DNA of 64,000 nt from Bombyx mori (Eukaryota > Arthropoda > Insecta > Lepidoptera > Bombycidae). Made by a program: the position numbers and the translations under genes. The notes under the pieces were generated by a model. It searched no databases. It was not told the DNA's origin and was given only the letters and a program-made list of their open reading frames with translations. Positions 43,901 to 55,395 of the stretch are shown here, one piece after another. Each line of letters starts with the position of its first letter. Positions within the stretch are counted from its first letter, which is position 1. The stretch spans positions 8,928,001-8,992,000 of the forward strand of contig NC_085123.1 of NCBI RefSeq assembly GCF_030269925.1. Reading direction: 5' to 3'.

Positions 43901-46895
43901 TTTTTTTTTCACTACATAGTATAAAACAAAGTCGCTTTCTCTGTCCCTATATCGCTATGTATGCTTAAATCTTTAAAACTACGCAACGGATTTTGATGCG
44001 GTTTTTTTTAATAGATAGAGTGATTGAAGAGAAAGGTTTATATGTATAATAACATTCATTAAATAGTGGAGAAATCAGTAATAAATTACAGTTTCCGAAG
44101 CGAAGCGAGGGCGGGTCGCTAGTAAAATTATAATACATATATTATTTTATACGATAATACATATATTTTTTCCTTCATTATATGAGTGAATCTGCTAAGT
44201 ACGTATTTTCTAAGAAATCTCGTATCTGCCTTCGGGATTTGTATCCCGATAAAGTCGCATTGTTCGACATGAATACACGAACCGTCTTATTCTTTAATCC
44301 GCAAGCGCTTCTGTGTATTTACATAGGTAAATAAGTTGTATGTACAAGTATGTCGCCTCGTTTACCGGTCAGTGCCTCAACTTGTATCGTGTAGTTTGAT
44401 TCCCAATGGAATAGACTTAATGTCTACGTTAGCTTTATGGGTTTCAGTAAATATAAGACTATTTATTTTAGTTATATTGCTATAATATTCAAATCTAAGT
44501 AAATTATATTCGAAAATTAATTAATAGAATCTTCAACAAATTTGTTTGTTAAAACTTTATTGTCGTACTTTATTGTAAAAATATATAAAAACTAGCGACC
44601 CGCCCTCGCTTCGCTTCGGAAACATTAAAACACACATGAAACCAAAAAAAAAATAAAAAAAAAAATAAAAAAAGTAGCCTATGTTCATCAGGGACAATGT
44701 CGGCTTCTAATGGAAAAAGAATTTTTCAAATCGGTCCAGTAGTTTCGGAGCCTATTCGAAACAAACAAACAAACAAATCTTTCCTCTTTATAATATTAGT
44801 ATAGATATATAAAAATGAAGTAAAACCATTGATTGCTAGTGAAATTCAGAGTACTATTCCATCGGTAAAATAAATGGTGGTGAAGTAAACATTAAGCTTT
44901 TTTATTGGAACTACTTAAATCCGTTGATCACGTAAAATTAATCACTGATCTTTGTTTGTTAGCGTAGTAGGATACCATTAGGATTGGCAGCGATTACTGA
45001 TTAGGTAGTTAAAAAGTAGGTAATTATTTAGTAGCTTTTCGTATATAAATCGTTTCGTATATATTTTTAAAAATAATTAATTTATTTATATGTACTAGAG
45101 GTCCCGCAGTAATTAATTGGAATTGTAAGTTTGTACACTATTATGATTCTATTTTATACTTCAATAATCACAAATTTCGCCAAGGCTACACTATAAAAAA
45201 ATATTAAAAAAGACAAACAATATTTAATCTATTCTCAATTTGACCACAGACGTCAAGAACAGAAGTTTGACAATAAATAGTAGGTATGCGTGTGTGCGTC
45301 AAATACATTGTATGTAGTGTGTGTAATGTTTTCTTTATTGATTTAATGTATCTTTTAAGCATTATTTTTAAAAAATATTAGCGTTGTGCACTTCGTCTCT
45401 ATATTCTCTATAAGTGTGGAAAATTTTATACTTCTCCGACCGCGCAATTTTCGTAAAAAGGGATACAAAGTTTTTGCTTCACGTATTAATATGTAGACGT
45501 ATGTTGCATTTGATGTTTCAATACTCACATAGCCTTCATTAGCATTCGCAGTAAAACCACCAACTCTGCTGTTCCCATGATTATGAGGGCTTGAACAAGG
45601 ATATTTAGTGACCCAACCCTGTTGTTCATGTGGGGTCATGTTACCGAATAATGAGCACTTATCTTTGTGTACACACTGGTCGCATACATCTGAAAATAAC
45701 GCAATTCAAATTGCAATTTTAAATCAAATGTTTAAAACACACATTTCTGACATATTATATGTAATTCATATATATATTTTTTTGCTTAAATGGGTGGACG
45801 AGCTTACAGCCCACCTGGTGTTAAGTGGTTACTGGAGCCCATAGTCATTAACAACGTAAATGCCGCTACCCACCTGAGACATGAGTTCTAAGGTTTAAAT
45901 TTTGTAGTATAACGCCTGCCCCACCCTTTAAATCGAAACGCATTGCTGCTTCACGGCAGAAATAGGCAGGGTGGTGGTACCTACCCGTGCGGATTCACAA
46001 GATGTCCTACCATCAGTAAAAAAGTATTCAGTAAACTTTTAATTTTTTCATATTATTTACTAATCAACTGGCATTAATTGTATTGCTATATTTTATTAAC
46101 GTTTTACTTTTCATTTAAGTTACAGAATAGCGCTCTCGGAACGTACTGCACAAAAAATTATATGCGTGGCCTTAAAACATATTTTAATCTGCTCATTTTT
46201 TTCTTTAATGTACACAAAAATATGGAGCTGTATAGTGTCTAGAATAACATCCACCTCGTCTTTTCCTGTGGGTAAAAGGCAATTAAGGAATTGTTAAGAG
46301 AATTAACAGCAGCGTTCATTATTGTCTTTCGATCACTAGCCCGTATTTACTGCTGGTATTGTAAACGCGCATGGATAGGTAAGGCCATCCCGAGTATATG
46401 CAGCGCGATGCAGTCATGCGTTCAGGTCTGAAGGGTGCGTGAACCCTCATACAGTACATCTAAGACTTTAGCCCCCTGTCTTGAAGTGGTGGCGTACACG
46501 TTATGATATTTATAGGCTCTGCTTAATACTGGTGTACAGGAAAAAACTAGTCAAATTATATGGTGCCTTTCACAGCATGCGAAGTACTTTTTCTATATAA
46601 CGTATAAACTTACCGTTTGATATTATAATATTAATAGAAATAAATATAATAAATGAAAAGAAATTGCCAAGGTACTGTATAATTTACCATTAACGTTAAG
46701 TTAAACATCAATATACGCGTAATTTGAGAAGAAAAGTCGTATTAAGTAGGCCCAGTTTTGAAGCGATGTGTGTATTTCTTCGTGTTTTCCCCGATATGTT
46801 AAATTACTAAATATTTGCATACCTTTGCGTGTCGCAGTTACAAAAAGGCTTACACTTCCTAAAAATGAAATATGACAAATTAAAGACACCCGCAT
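40912..46895 (-). CDS. Clip-domain trypsin-like serine protease, 6 core exons plus a cassette exon
   Basis: Core exons 46895-46823, 45689-45529, 43454-43103, 42218-42050, 41578-41382 and 41303-40912 join in frame to 447 codons. Residues 1-20 or so (MRVSLICHISFLGSVSLF) form a signal peptide. Six cysteines, ending in GYICCPNG, form a clip-like domain at about 26-81. A Pro/Ser/Asn-rich linker runs to NTGCCGLEATETDR, where activation would cut before LTGGTE. The triad is complete: His241 (TAGHC), Asp304 (NDIALI), Ser396 (CKGDSGGP). The residue six before Ser396 is Asp, so the S1 pocket is trypsin-like. Secreted clip proteases of this kind act in haemolymph melanisation or Toll cascades; the specific role is inference. 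Exon 42861-42703 can be inserted in frame (500 codons). Start: the first ATG, at 46895; upstream in-frame codons are not ATG. Confidence 0.88.
41625..41837 (-). mobile_element. LINE ORF2 C-terminal scrap in a protease intron
   Basis: The minus frame encodes RGRSSTRWTDLIK followed by DRDGEIF. This is the GRP-RW-D-I ending of RTE-type/craniofacial-protein-like LINE polyproteins. The plus-strand fragment at 58535-58720 (RGRSLTR, then SDQI) and the minus fragment at 61608-61800 are related. Confidence 0.5.
42703..42861 (-). CDS. Phase-symmetric cassette exon of the clip protease (alternative activation linker)
   Basis: 159 bases (53 codons), entered and left in phase 1, with a good acceptor (TTGCACGCAG|CC) and donor (GCAG|GTAAGA). 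It has no stop and no cysteine. It ends NRKKRELIKSSTRIA; with the next exon this gives TR|IAGGTE, a textbook zymogen cleavage site. Skipping it gives DR|LTGGTE, equally plausible and with the usual CCG-to-cleavage spacing. It also holds a furin-like RKKR. Whether it is constitutive, alternative or unused cannot be told from sequence. Confidence 0.6.
43910..44121 (+). mobile_element. Non-autonomous Helitron fragment with 3' end
   Basis: ACTACATAGTATAAAACAAA, ACTACGCAACGGATTTTGAT and the closing GAAGCGAGGGCGGGTCGCTAG then T. In the first half of the protease gene. Confidence 0.6.
44190..44312 (-). repeat. Bm1-like tRNA head without body
   Basis: The minus strand reads an A-box-like head, a B box with GGGATACAAATCCC pairing, and AAAATACGTACTTAGCAG, the Bm1 head linker. 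The body is missing. Confidence 0.5.
44592..44805 (-). mobile_element. Complete non-autonomous Helitron (about 214 bp)
   Basis: On the minus strand it starts TCTATACTAATATTATAAAG, passes GGCTCCGAAACTACTGGACC, and ends CGGGTCGCTAG followed by T. Both termini follow the Helitron rule (TC...CTRR, A/T target). Confidence 0.75.
45781..46016 (-). repeat. Bm1 SINE body, variant subfamily
   Basis: TTGCTTAAATGGGTGGACGA to GATGTCCTACCATCAGTAAA, with the same GCCGCTACCCACCTGAGACA / TTTTGTAGTATAACG variant as 18748-18946. In protease intron 1. Confidence 0.85.
46370..46530 (+). repeat. Highly diverged Bm1-like sequence
   Basis: GGTCTGAAGGGTG, CTTGAAGTGGTGGCGTACACG and TTTATAGGCTC keep the Bm1 body order at low identity. 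Confidence 0.35.
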
Positions 46896-47224
46896 TTTAC
46901 ACAAAAACTTAAACTAGATGTCACACACAATGTCCGCTAATGAACGTTTGTTAATGACTGACTAAAATACTACAACAATGGTATATCTACTTACTTTACT
47001 AATTATTGATTGACAAAGGAAATCTAAGTTATTTATTAATTACGACCTAATAGTTTTAATAGAACTAACAAGCACTTGATGAATGATAACAATTAAATAA
47101 GTACCTACATAATATTTTTCTTAGAATGCAATAATAGATTTTCTCAATTCAGGCATGATGTGGGCCAACTTTTTTTTCTATTTCTATATGCAGAGGAAAC
47201 TAAAGAAAAACTATTATAAAGGTA

Positions 47225-47475
47225 CTAGCTTTTGTCTGCGACTCCGTTCGCGTGGAATAGTTACTTTGGCATAACGCTAAATTTTACCCCCATTTCATTT
47301 ACCTACTAAGTGAAAATATTTGGAAATATTCTTTATTGGTGCTCCGCTTGTATTGGTCTTAGCGTGATGTTATATAGCCTATATATAGCCTTCCTCGATA
47401 AATGGGCTATCTAACACTGAAATAATTTTTCAAATCGGACCAACAAACTCTTCAGCTTTATAATATTAGTATAGA
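47225..47475 (-). mobile_element. Complete non-autonomous Helitron (about 251 bp)
   Basis: On the minus strand it runs from TCTATACTAATATTATAAAG to CGCAGACAAAAGCTAG then T. It shares the 5' end with 44592-44805 but has a different 3' end (GCGAACGGAGTCGCAGAC), so it belongs to a second subfamily. Confidence 0.7.
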
Positions 47476-48014
47476 TAAGGTGAGGTACGAAATAAAATTT
47501 TAAAGAGAATAAAACCCTACATAAGGTTTCACGTATAACTCCTAAACAGAATTTTAGAATTACCGGTGGCCAATTGGTTTCAGCTTCGATAAACAGGATC
47601 ACGGCGTAGACCACACCATGTCCTGCGCTTGAAATTCAATTAGCAGTGTGCCACCACACACCCCCGAAACTTCCCATAACACGAAATCACACACACAGAT
47701 ACACACATGTTTGTCTCTGCGGTTAGAACACCTAACTGTTTCCTACTACTGTTATTGATTTCAACCTCTTTGTAATCGCTAAACTGAGTCATGCAAAAAA
47801 TATGTGTAAATCATAGGTTTTTTTTTAAATAAAGCATTAAATTAAAAAAAAACATTTAAAGGAAAATTTCCTAGATTTGTTTAATTTTTCACAGTTAAAC
47901 CATAGAAAGGTAAACGTGCTCACGATCCATAAACTATAAAAAAAGTCAAAATCACAAAAAAAGTTATTACGTAATTATACAAACCGACTCTTTATTGATG
48001 ATTTTAAGGGTCAT

Positions 48015-48130
48015 CCGTAATACCGTACGATTAAGATTTCAACCTCATATCTCAAGATGGCTGAGGGAATTCACGTCGTGATGTCTAGGGTCCTCACTAA
48101 TCATTTCAGTCCAGGTAGGCCGTGAGATAG
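48015..48130 (+). repeat. Diverged Bm1 3' body
   Basis: CATATCTCAAGATGGCTGAG ... GTCGTGATGTCTAGGGTCCT ... GTCCAGGTAGGCCGTGAGA follows the Bm1 order with many changes. Confidence 0.45.
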
Positions 48131-48798
48131 TTCAAAATTCTTCGTAAAAAACGTTACTCAATGTAACGTCTACACATCTGTCACACTTGTGGGTTTTTTC
48201 AATAGTAGGTAATTACTGTTATCTGTCTCACATAACTTAGTTCCTTATTTGGGAAATCCTATCTCATATTAAACATTTAACCCAGTAGCCTGGAACAATT
48301 AAACAAAAGATAAATTACCCCATCATTCAATTAAGAACTAATCAAAATTGTCTTCTCACAAAAAAGCTTTACTGACCTGATTAGATCATTTCATCCAATT
48401 TCGTAAAGAGGTCCTCATTAAATTAGCACCGAGACATTAATTTTTATTAAAATCTCGTCTTGAAAGAAAATATTAGCTTTATTATTTTTTTTTCGTATAT
48501 TTTTATACAAAGCCTGATACAACCTCTGATGTATTGTTGTAGACAGCCACACTTTCGATTACTTCAATTTCATACATACGCACTACTCGGATCTTGAGCT
48601 TTTGGTACAATTTAATGTCGAGGAGCGGCGTGTTAATCTTTCGTTATTTTATAAGTTTCCGGACATTCTTGAGACATATTTCAACTAGATTATATTGAAG
48701 CTAAGAAATGGGGAGAAGTATGTAGAAAAATAAAGTGGATGTGAAGATACGAAAACCGTTGTAGAAGTAAATTATATTTAATTTACTTTAATTTCGAA

Positions 48799-49088
48799 TA
48801 AATAAAAAATGAATTGCTGTTCGTTAGTCTCGCTAAAACTCGAGAAGGGCTGGACCGATTTGGCAAATTTTGGTCTTGAATTATTTTTGGAAGTCTAGAG
48901 AAGGTTTAAAAAGTAGATAAATATGAAAATGCTCGGAATTAAATAAAAATAACAATTTTGTTTTTCCTTTGATGTGTCCCCCATCGGACGGATTCCTTTT
49001 GTTTGTTTTAAGTTTGTTTTATACAAAAGTTTAGGTCTTTTATTTATCGATTAAGACACTACGAAGTCGGGGAAGACGGGTTAGCTAG
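48799..49088 (+). mobile_element. Non-autonomous Helitron, same family as 19286-19532
   Basis: Shares AATGAATTGCT(G)TTCGTTAGTC and CCTTTGATGTGTCCCC; ends GGGTTAGCTAG then T. Relative to the 19-kb copy it carries an extra segment around 48980-49035 and is worn at the 5' end. Confidence 0.6.
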
Positions 49089-50029
49089 TTTGTAATAAAT
49101 ACAACGCTTGGTTTTTTTGTTACAATGTTATTCTGGTTGTTTGTTTTTGGTGCGACCAAAATGTGTGCTATAAGAGTAAGCTATAAGTGAAAAACAGTAT
49201 TACAGTCATTGAAAACAGAACGCGTGTTAATTAGGAAAAGAAATGGAATAGTACCGTTACAAAAGCTCACAATGTACGCAGCAACTATTGCGATGTCAAG
49301 AACTTCCTGGTTAATTACTATCATTATTATTACATACCCAATTAAATAGAGACTTGGGTTCAGTAATGTTCGACCAAGACATAACAGAGTAGCCAATTTA
49401 ATTTAGGTCCTTTTAAGTGCCTAGTTTTTGGCCTCGTTCCAAAAGTTCTGGAATCGTAAACCTGAATTATGAAATTGAATAAGGCCCTGCACTTGAGTCA
49501 ACGTCTACTAAATATGACCAATATGTTTTCAGTTTTTGATTTGAAAAAAAAAAACATAATTTAATCAATACAATAATTTAGAAATACAAGTTAGTCTCAT
49601 AACAATATCTTGCTGTTTATCGGTGAATTTTTCATCGATTTTTATCAAATAACTATTCAACAACTTTCTTTGCAAAGTGACAAAGAACTTTATGCGATAA
49701 CTTTTATTTTTCACCCCCCGTGTTTTCCCAAAGACAGAACTTCCGTGTAACGAATGTCTGGTTTCAATCTTCCCTCAATTAACTTCAGGGTACGTTCGAT
49801 TCGACAAGTGCCACTTAGTTTTAATGGCACGATATAGCAAGGATTTTTGTCAAGGGTGGAACCCTAACATATGAAAAGGGTTGTAACATAATATACTTTT
49901 GTAACTACTTTGTTTTATTGAATTTCTATTTGATAGTAATGCTTTCTGATGCCACACTATAATAATTACACAGTCTCATTGGATGGATCATGGACATTTC
50001 ATTCCCTTTTATTCTTTACTCTATTCATT

Positions 50030-50290
50030 ACATTTGTAGGTAGATAAGTGTATAGTCCACCTGATGTTAAGCGGTCTTCGTCAACAGGCTGCAACAACAT
50101 CAGCAAACCACCTGCTGCTGCCTGCTGCTAAGGATTCTCCTTGAACCTCGAAGAAAAACATGTTATACCACTCTGGAAACCGTGAGGGGAGCTCATTCCA
50201 AAGCCGAATGGTAGGTACGTGGCAAAAATATCCCTGGAAAGACACTGTAGATGAACGCAGCGGTTCTATACATTAGGGATAAGCTCTGCT
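50030..50290 (+). repeat. LINE-derived repeat fragment (CCACCTGATGGT family)
   Basis: CCACCTGATGTTAAGCGGTC and GAGGGGAGCTCATTCCAAAG match the family at 19926, 30222 and 61415. More of the same element may continue to about 50545. Confidence 0.5.
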
Positions 50291-50547
50291 CTGGAATGAA
50301 TTGCTCTGTTCTCTGCTGAACAAAGAGAAACGATAGGTTCATCTTGAACGATTTCTCAGAGTTCTAAAACACAGCAAAACGAAGTCTTTCTATAGACCCG
50401 GAGGCTCTAAAGGATCTGTGTGAACGAGTTTTTCGATAGTCCGAACAGCCCTGCATGGAGTCAAGTCCAAGTAGCTGGTATTTGGGAGTACTGATCCAGA
50501 GATGGAAGCAGTAATCCACGCCAGGTCGGCCTTGTACTTTGTGAAGC

Positions 50548-50940
50548 ACTTTTTTTTTTGTTTACCTATGCTGATAGCCTTGAAAGGCTATTTCAGCTTC
50601 GCCCTAACATTTAGGTGAGCTCACGGGGCTCAAACCTGTACGACGTTGCTAACACAAACCCTAGCAAGAGCCGTACTTCGCAGCTACCACCTGATCGGAA
50701 ACGCGACCCACTGAGAAGATCCGGCGAGAAACTCAGTGGGCTGTGTCTGTGGGTTAATTTACTCGTCGAGCCCTTTGTCGCGAGCGACGGGTTGGACGAG
50801 GATGATGACCGGTGCTTGAGGTACCTAAAAGCACCGTTAGTGGATCGGGAGGATCCGAAATGACGTGTTTTGGGCGACGTCGACTGCTTTTCATTCTGTA
50901 CGCAGGATCGGAAATGTAGTTACCGGAAAAGCACATAACG
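50548..50940 (-). mobile_element. Jockey/BMC1-like LINE 3' tail
   Basis: The poly-T at 50549-50560 marks the 3' end. Core GAGAAACTCAGTGGGCTGTG. The far end encodes YISDPAYRMKSSRRRPKHVI, homologous to the ORF2 C-terminus at 33140-34003. Confidence 0.7.
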
Positions 50941-51119
50941 AGATTGTCTAGGTATTAATCCAGAGTCAGAGCTGAGCGGCTTTCTCCAACACCGAGTTCA
51001 GAGGCATAGAAAAATAGACTAACACGATACAATTAGTACGATTTCAAAATAAAAATATATAGGTAACATTAATATTTAGAGATACAGACCGAAAAATCTC
51101 ATTTAATACTTTACCTTTT

Positions 51120-51365
51120 TCATTCGAAAAACATCGTGATTAACGGGCACGATTTATGATACCGATGATAATGAATTATGTCGTTTATTTCGAAAACGCC
51201 TTTGCCTTCGTTGGAGCAAACGTTATAAACGACGTGCATCCCCACTGCACGTGTCAAATCATCGATCATAGTTCTTAGCGTGTCAGAAATGGGGAGTTGC
51301 TGCTCTAAATCGATACAAATGTGTTTCATTTTTTTTTCTGTCGCATATATGTTTGTTTTACGCAT
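51120..51365 (-). CDS. Unidentified 81-codon ORF or exon
   Basis: ATG at 51365 (MRKTNIYATEKKMKHICIDL) to TGA at 51120. The frame also stays open upstream to about 51410, past an AG (AACTAG|TGTC) that could be an acceptor, so this may be a terminal exon. Composition is balanced and unlike the usual AT-rich chance ORFs. The C-terminus is His/Tyr-rich (NDIIHYHRYHKSCPLITMFF). I recognise no family. Confidence 0.3.
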   Translation of the reverse strand: MRKTNIYATEKKMKHICIDLEQQLPISDTLRTMIDDLTRAVGMHVVYNVCSNEGKGVFEINDIIHYHRYHKSCPLITMFFE

Positions 51366-52149
51366 GTTAAGAACCTTTAAGTCGATCGACACTAGTTCAA
51401 GATCAAGACAATTCGACGACCTTCATGGACCTAACTTCATTAATTTGTTGCTTTAAAATTAAGGTCATCTCAACTTTAAAATACTTACTTTGAACACTAG
51501 GAACTTATGTTATGTATGTGGAGGAAAGACAGCATGGAAGAAAAGACGTGATTTTTCACAGTCAAGGCCGCATAATATCGGTGCTGGGAATTACGCAGAC
51601 CGCAGCAGGGTTTTCTCATCTAGGGTTTTTTTCATTTGGTACTTTTAGGGTATTAAGTAACTTGGAAATATTCAACGGAGCGAACAATGAAGACGAATTG
51701 TCTCATCGTTCCTATCTTCATGCTAAAAATTTCAGCAGAACATTTTTTCCAGGATCACTTGGTTTATGAATGGCATTGAAATATTGTTCTTAAAAAATAT
51801 CAAATGCTATGGAGAAATATGCATAAGACTGTTGTTCATCCAAAAATATGTAACATAATACATCACGTAGGTAAAGAAATAATAAATAATCTTTCAATAG
51901 ATGATCTCTAATACCGGCCCTAAGCATTTGCCGGGACCATAGACTACTACTACACAAATATCGCTATATGAGTTCAAAGTCTTAATTACATCGTATGAGG
52001 CATCCACCCGACTTTGAACGCACGAACGTTTTGCGGCCGTAATAAGCACGATCATGGTATCAGCCTAAGCAGATAATAAAGTTATCGCAATACCAGCAAT
52101 AATTACGTAAACTAATATACGTAATAATAATATGTTTTGCGTGTTTTTG

Positions 52150-52556
52150 GAACGAAGTTCCTTATGGGACGATGCGGAGGGGTACCCTAACCGGGAAAAA
52201 ACGTCCGTAACGTAAGATTTTTATTATTTATGTATAGTCTTAGTGTGATGGCTATACAGTGTCTAATGTATAGTGATGAACCGTGATGACGGTTATTATT
52301 ATTGCTCATATAAATAGCTGTTTCTTTGTATATTATTATTATATATTTTTTATAAATCGTTATGTATAAAATAAAGTTGATAACTTTTTATAGTAGTTTT
52401 TTTTTTCAATAAAAAACATCATAAATCAATTTCAAAAAATCAATCAAAAATGTATACCCGAATAATTGTTTTCTTTATACCTCGAATAAAACGTAAGATT
52501 AATATTTTTATAATAAGAAACTTCGTTCCTATCCGGTGTCCCACGACACCACACAT
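52150..52556 (+). repeat. 0.41-kb repeat with terminal hairpins, copy 1
   Basis: Starts GGAACGAAGTTCCTTATGGG, itself a GGAAC/GTTCC hairpin. Ends ACTTCGTTCCTATCCGG plus GGTGTCCCACGACACC, another hairpin, then ACACA. The terminal GGAACGAAGTT is inverted at the other end. Almost identical to 63484-63892; no ORF. Confidence 0.7.
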
Positions 52557-52748
52557 CTTTTTTTATTAATTAGACGATGCATTCTTTTATCACAGAACTT
52601 GTTCGTCAGCAAGTTGCCCACTGCCTGAAGTATTTTAGCTTTGACACAGTCACGTGATTGGAAACGAATGCCCCTGCCATGCAATGCAATGCCTCCAACC
52701 CATTAAAGCATCGATAATTGTCATAATAATTTTCACTGAAATCTTAAG

Positions 52749-52984
52749 GTGAGCATGCCTATAAAGGGGTAAGAGCTCACAGCCCAACACCGTGGTTACT
52801 GGAGCCCATAGACATCCACAACGTAAATGCCGCCACCCACCTTGAGATATGAGTTCTAAGGTCTCAGTATAGTTACAATGGTTGCCCCACCTCTCAAACC
52901 GAAACTCATTACTGCTTCACGGCAGAAATAGGCGGGGTGGTAGTACCTACCCGTACGGACTCACACGAGGTCCTACCACCAGTA
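52749..52984 (-). repeat. Bm1 SINE body, worn 3' end
   Basis: AGAGCTCACAGCCCAACACC to GAGGTCCTACCACCAGTAA. It lacks the A tail. Confidence 0.8.
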
Positions 52985-53283
52985 ATTTATTCTATCGGTG
53001 ATTAAGATAGTTCTAATATTTAAATATGAAATATCGAACCAGTGCAAAATTGAAAATATTTTACGAGTACCGATAACTCGATTTGTCTTAATTCGGAAGC
53101 AGCCCATATTCATTTCCGTGGTTAACTGTATTTTCCCGTAGGCAAATTTGAGCGATTGCCGCTTCGGGAATTTGTGGCTTTTGAATGCGACATATTGCTT
53201 GTTCATTTATTGTTTTTGTATAAAAAATACTAACAATAAATAAATAAATAAATAAATAAATATTTTTACTAACGATCACGCCA

Positions 53284-53506
53284 CGTTAACTGGTCCCGTG
53301 ATAAGTTCGTAAAGAACTTGTGTTACAGGTACCAGATAACGGATATAAATGTAATATTTTTATTATACACATACATATATTTAATATATATCCATAACCC
53401 TGGAAAATACATTTATATTTATCATACAAATATCTTCCCTTGGCGGAATTCGAACCCGCGACCCCCTTGTGTAGTGACCATGTCACTACACCAGACGGCC
53501 GTTAAA
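53284..53506 (-). repeat. tRNA-headed SINE with TTTA tail, copy 1
   Basis: The tRNA-like head on the minus strand (GCCGTCTGGTGTAGTGACAT, B box GCGGGTTCGAATTCCGCC) is followed by the GGGTTATGGATATATATTAA body and GGTACCTGTAACACAAGTTC. The ATTTATTTATTT-type tail (plus AAATAAATAAATAAAT at about 53238-53262) marks the 3' end. Mirror-image partner at 57479-57725. Confidence 0.65.
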
Positions 53507-54242
53507 ATAATATATAAATGTACATAAAATAATTCAATAAGTCTATTATAGTAAATAAAGTACATTCAATTTATATTACGAAGTAACCAACAGTAGGTAC
53601 ACAACCTTGATTTGTTTTGTTCGACCGCATTTTTAAATTGGTTTTCATACCAAAATATTTTATCTGTTATCATTTTAAATTACACGTTTTTTTACTAAAA
53701 ACAAAGGTGCAAACTAACAAAATATCAAGTGATATTCTCGCTCGCGTCCTTTGAAGAGAGGTTTTTTCTTATATAAATTAGTTTTTAAATGAAACTTTTG
53801 ATATGAGTTTACTTAAAAAACCATTGACATGTATAATATCCACACACGGAATCAGACACTCGTTCGTAAGCAATAATGTTTTAATGAAAACAAATCTGTA
53901 CCTTTTATGCACATATGTATGAGAATAATTTAAAATATAAAATGCGAAGTGTCGACGTCATATGTGCGTGTGCGGATGTGCGTCGGAAACATATTGCGTT
54001 CAACGGACGACGCGACTAAAAATGTTCGAACAGGAAATAATAAAAAAAAAAAACTTTTTAATTCAGTTTCGCTTCTTGTCGAGTGTTTCGGGAAAAATGT
54101 TTGAGAGTTTTTTTTTTTCGTCTTGATTTCGTTTATTGTATTGTGTTTATTTAGTTTGTTTTGATTGCGGCGAAGGCGAATACAACCTGTTTTACTAGTG
54201 TGAAAATATATAGTATTTTCTGCAATTTTTTAAGTCGTTTTG

Positions 54243-54629
54243 AAGTCGTCGTGGCCTAAAGGATTAGACGTCCAGTGCATACGTGTTGAGCGATGCACCG
54301 GTGTTCGAATTCCGCTGGCAAGTACCAATTTTTCTAATGAAATCCGTACTTAGCAAATGTTCTCTATTGACTTAACACGCAAGATTAGAATTTGTGTAAT
54401 TACTGGTGGTAAGACTTCTTGTGAGTCCGCACGGGTAGGTACCACCACCCTGCCTATTTCTGCCGTGAAGCAGTAATGCGTTTCGGCTGGAAAGTTGGGG
54501 CAGACGTAACTATACTGAGACCTTGGAACTCGTATCTCAAGGTGTCAAGATGTCTGTGGGCTCCGGTAACCACTTAACACCAGGTGGGCCGTGAGCTCGT
54601 CCACAAACTTAGGCAATAAAAAAAAACCT
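54243..54629 (+). repeat. Full-length Bm1 SINE with tRNA-like head
   Basis: The head GTCGTCGTGGCCTAAAGGAT (A-box area) and CGGTGTTCGAATTCCG (B box) are followed by the linker TTTTTCTAATGAAATCCGTA, body and AGGCAATAAAAAAAAA. Contains a complete internal Pol III promoter layout. Confidence 0.88.
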
Positions 54630-55194
54630 AATTAAAATTAATTTTACTGTTCTATCACTTGTCTATATCTTACTCTTTATGCTCGTATTATTGTCAAAGT
54701 TTCGGACACTACGGTGCGGAAACGATCAACGAGATTAATCCGAAAAAGTAGTTTCGTAGCAAAATATATCACGTAAATATTTGATCTATTGCAATCTTCA
54801 GGCTATAATATTTAGTTGAAAGTTAAAGTTTTCCGATAAGACCGCTCAGAATTGAAGCCTAGTTAGCAGATTATTTATGTGGTATTTATATTTTAATAAC
54901 AAATTAACGTAAACCCTCGAATGTGAATAAAATGTTTAAATATAAATCAATTAAATTCTATGTTTAGAAAGAATGGCTGATTCCGTTTTCAAAATTCGAT
55001 TTCCCACAGAGTAAATGATTAAGAGAATTGCTACGCCGATGTTCTCTGATATTTTTTATTTCATGCCCAAGAACCTTAAACATTTTAGCTATTTCCAGAT
55101 ATTAATACTTCATATTATTCCATAATGACTGAGTCGTAGTTACCTAAAGTATAAAGTGCAATTGAGGCGGCTATGCGCTAAATAAATCTTAGTC

Positions 55195-55395
55195 CCGCAG
55201 GCAGGTACCTATAGTTTTTTTAATGAAATACGTGCTCAAAACATATTCATAACATCTGAATTTCGGGTAATTACTGTATATTTTTAATATAGACCCCATG
55301 GTTGCTGGTGGCATTCACGTTGTAATGTCTGTGTGGGCTTTAGTAATCACCTAAAATCAGGAAGTCCGTGAGCGCATTCATCTATACGTGTAATT
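55195..55395 (+). repeat. Highly diverged Bm1-like SINE
   Basis: GGCAGGTACCTATAGTTTTT, AATGAAATACGTGCTCAAAA and CACGTTGTAATGTCTGTGTG keep Bm1 order. Confidence 0.45.

Noticed and set aside
49181..49396. Hydrophobic 71-codon minus ORF resembling a membrane protein
   Set aside because: AT-rich sequence easily gives hydrophobic codons; no ATG-supported gene structure or family motif.
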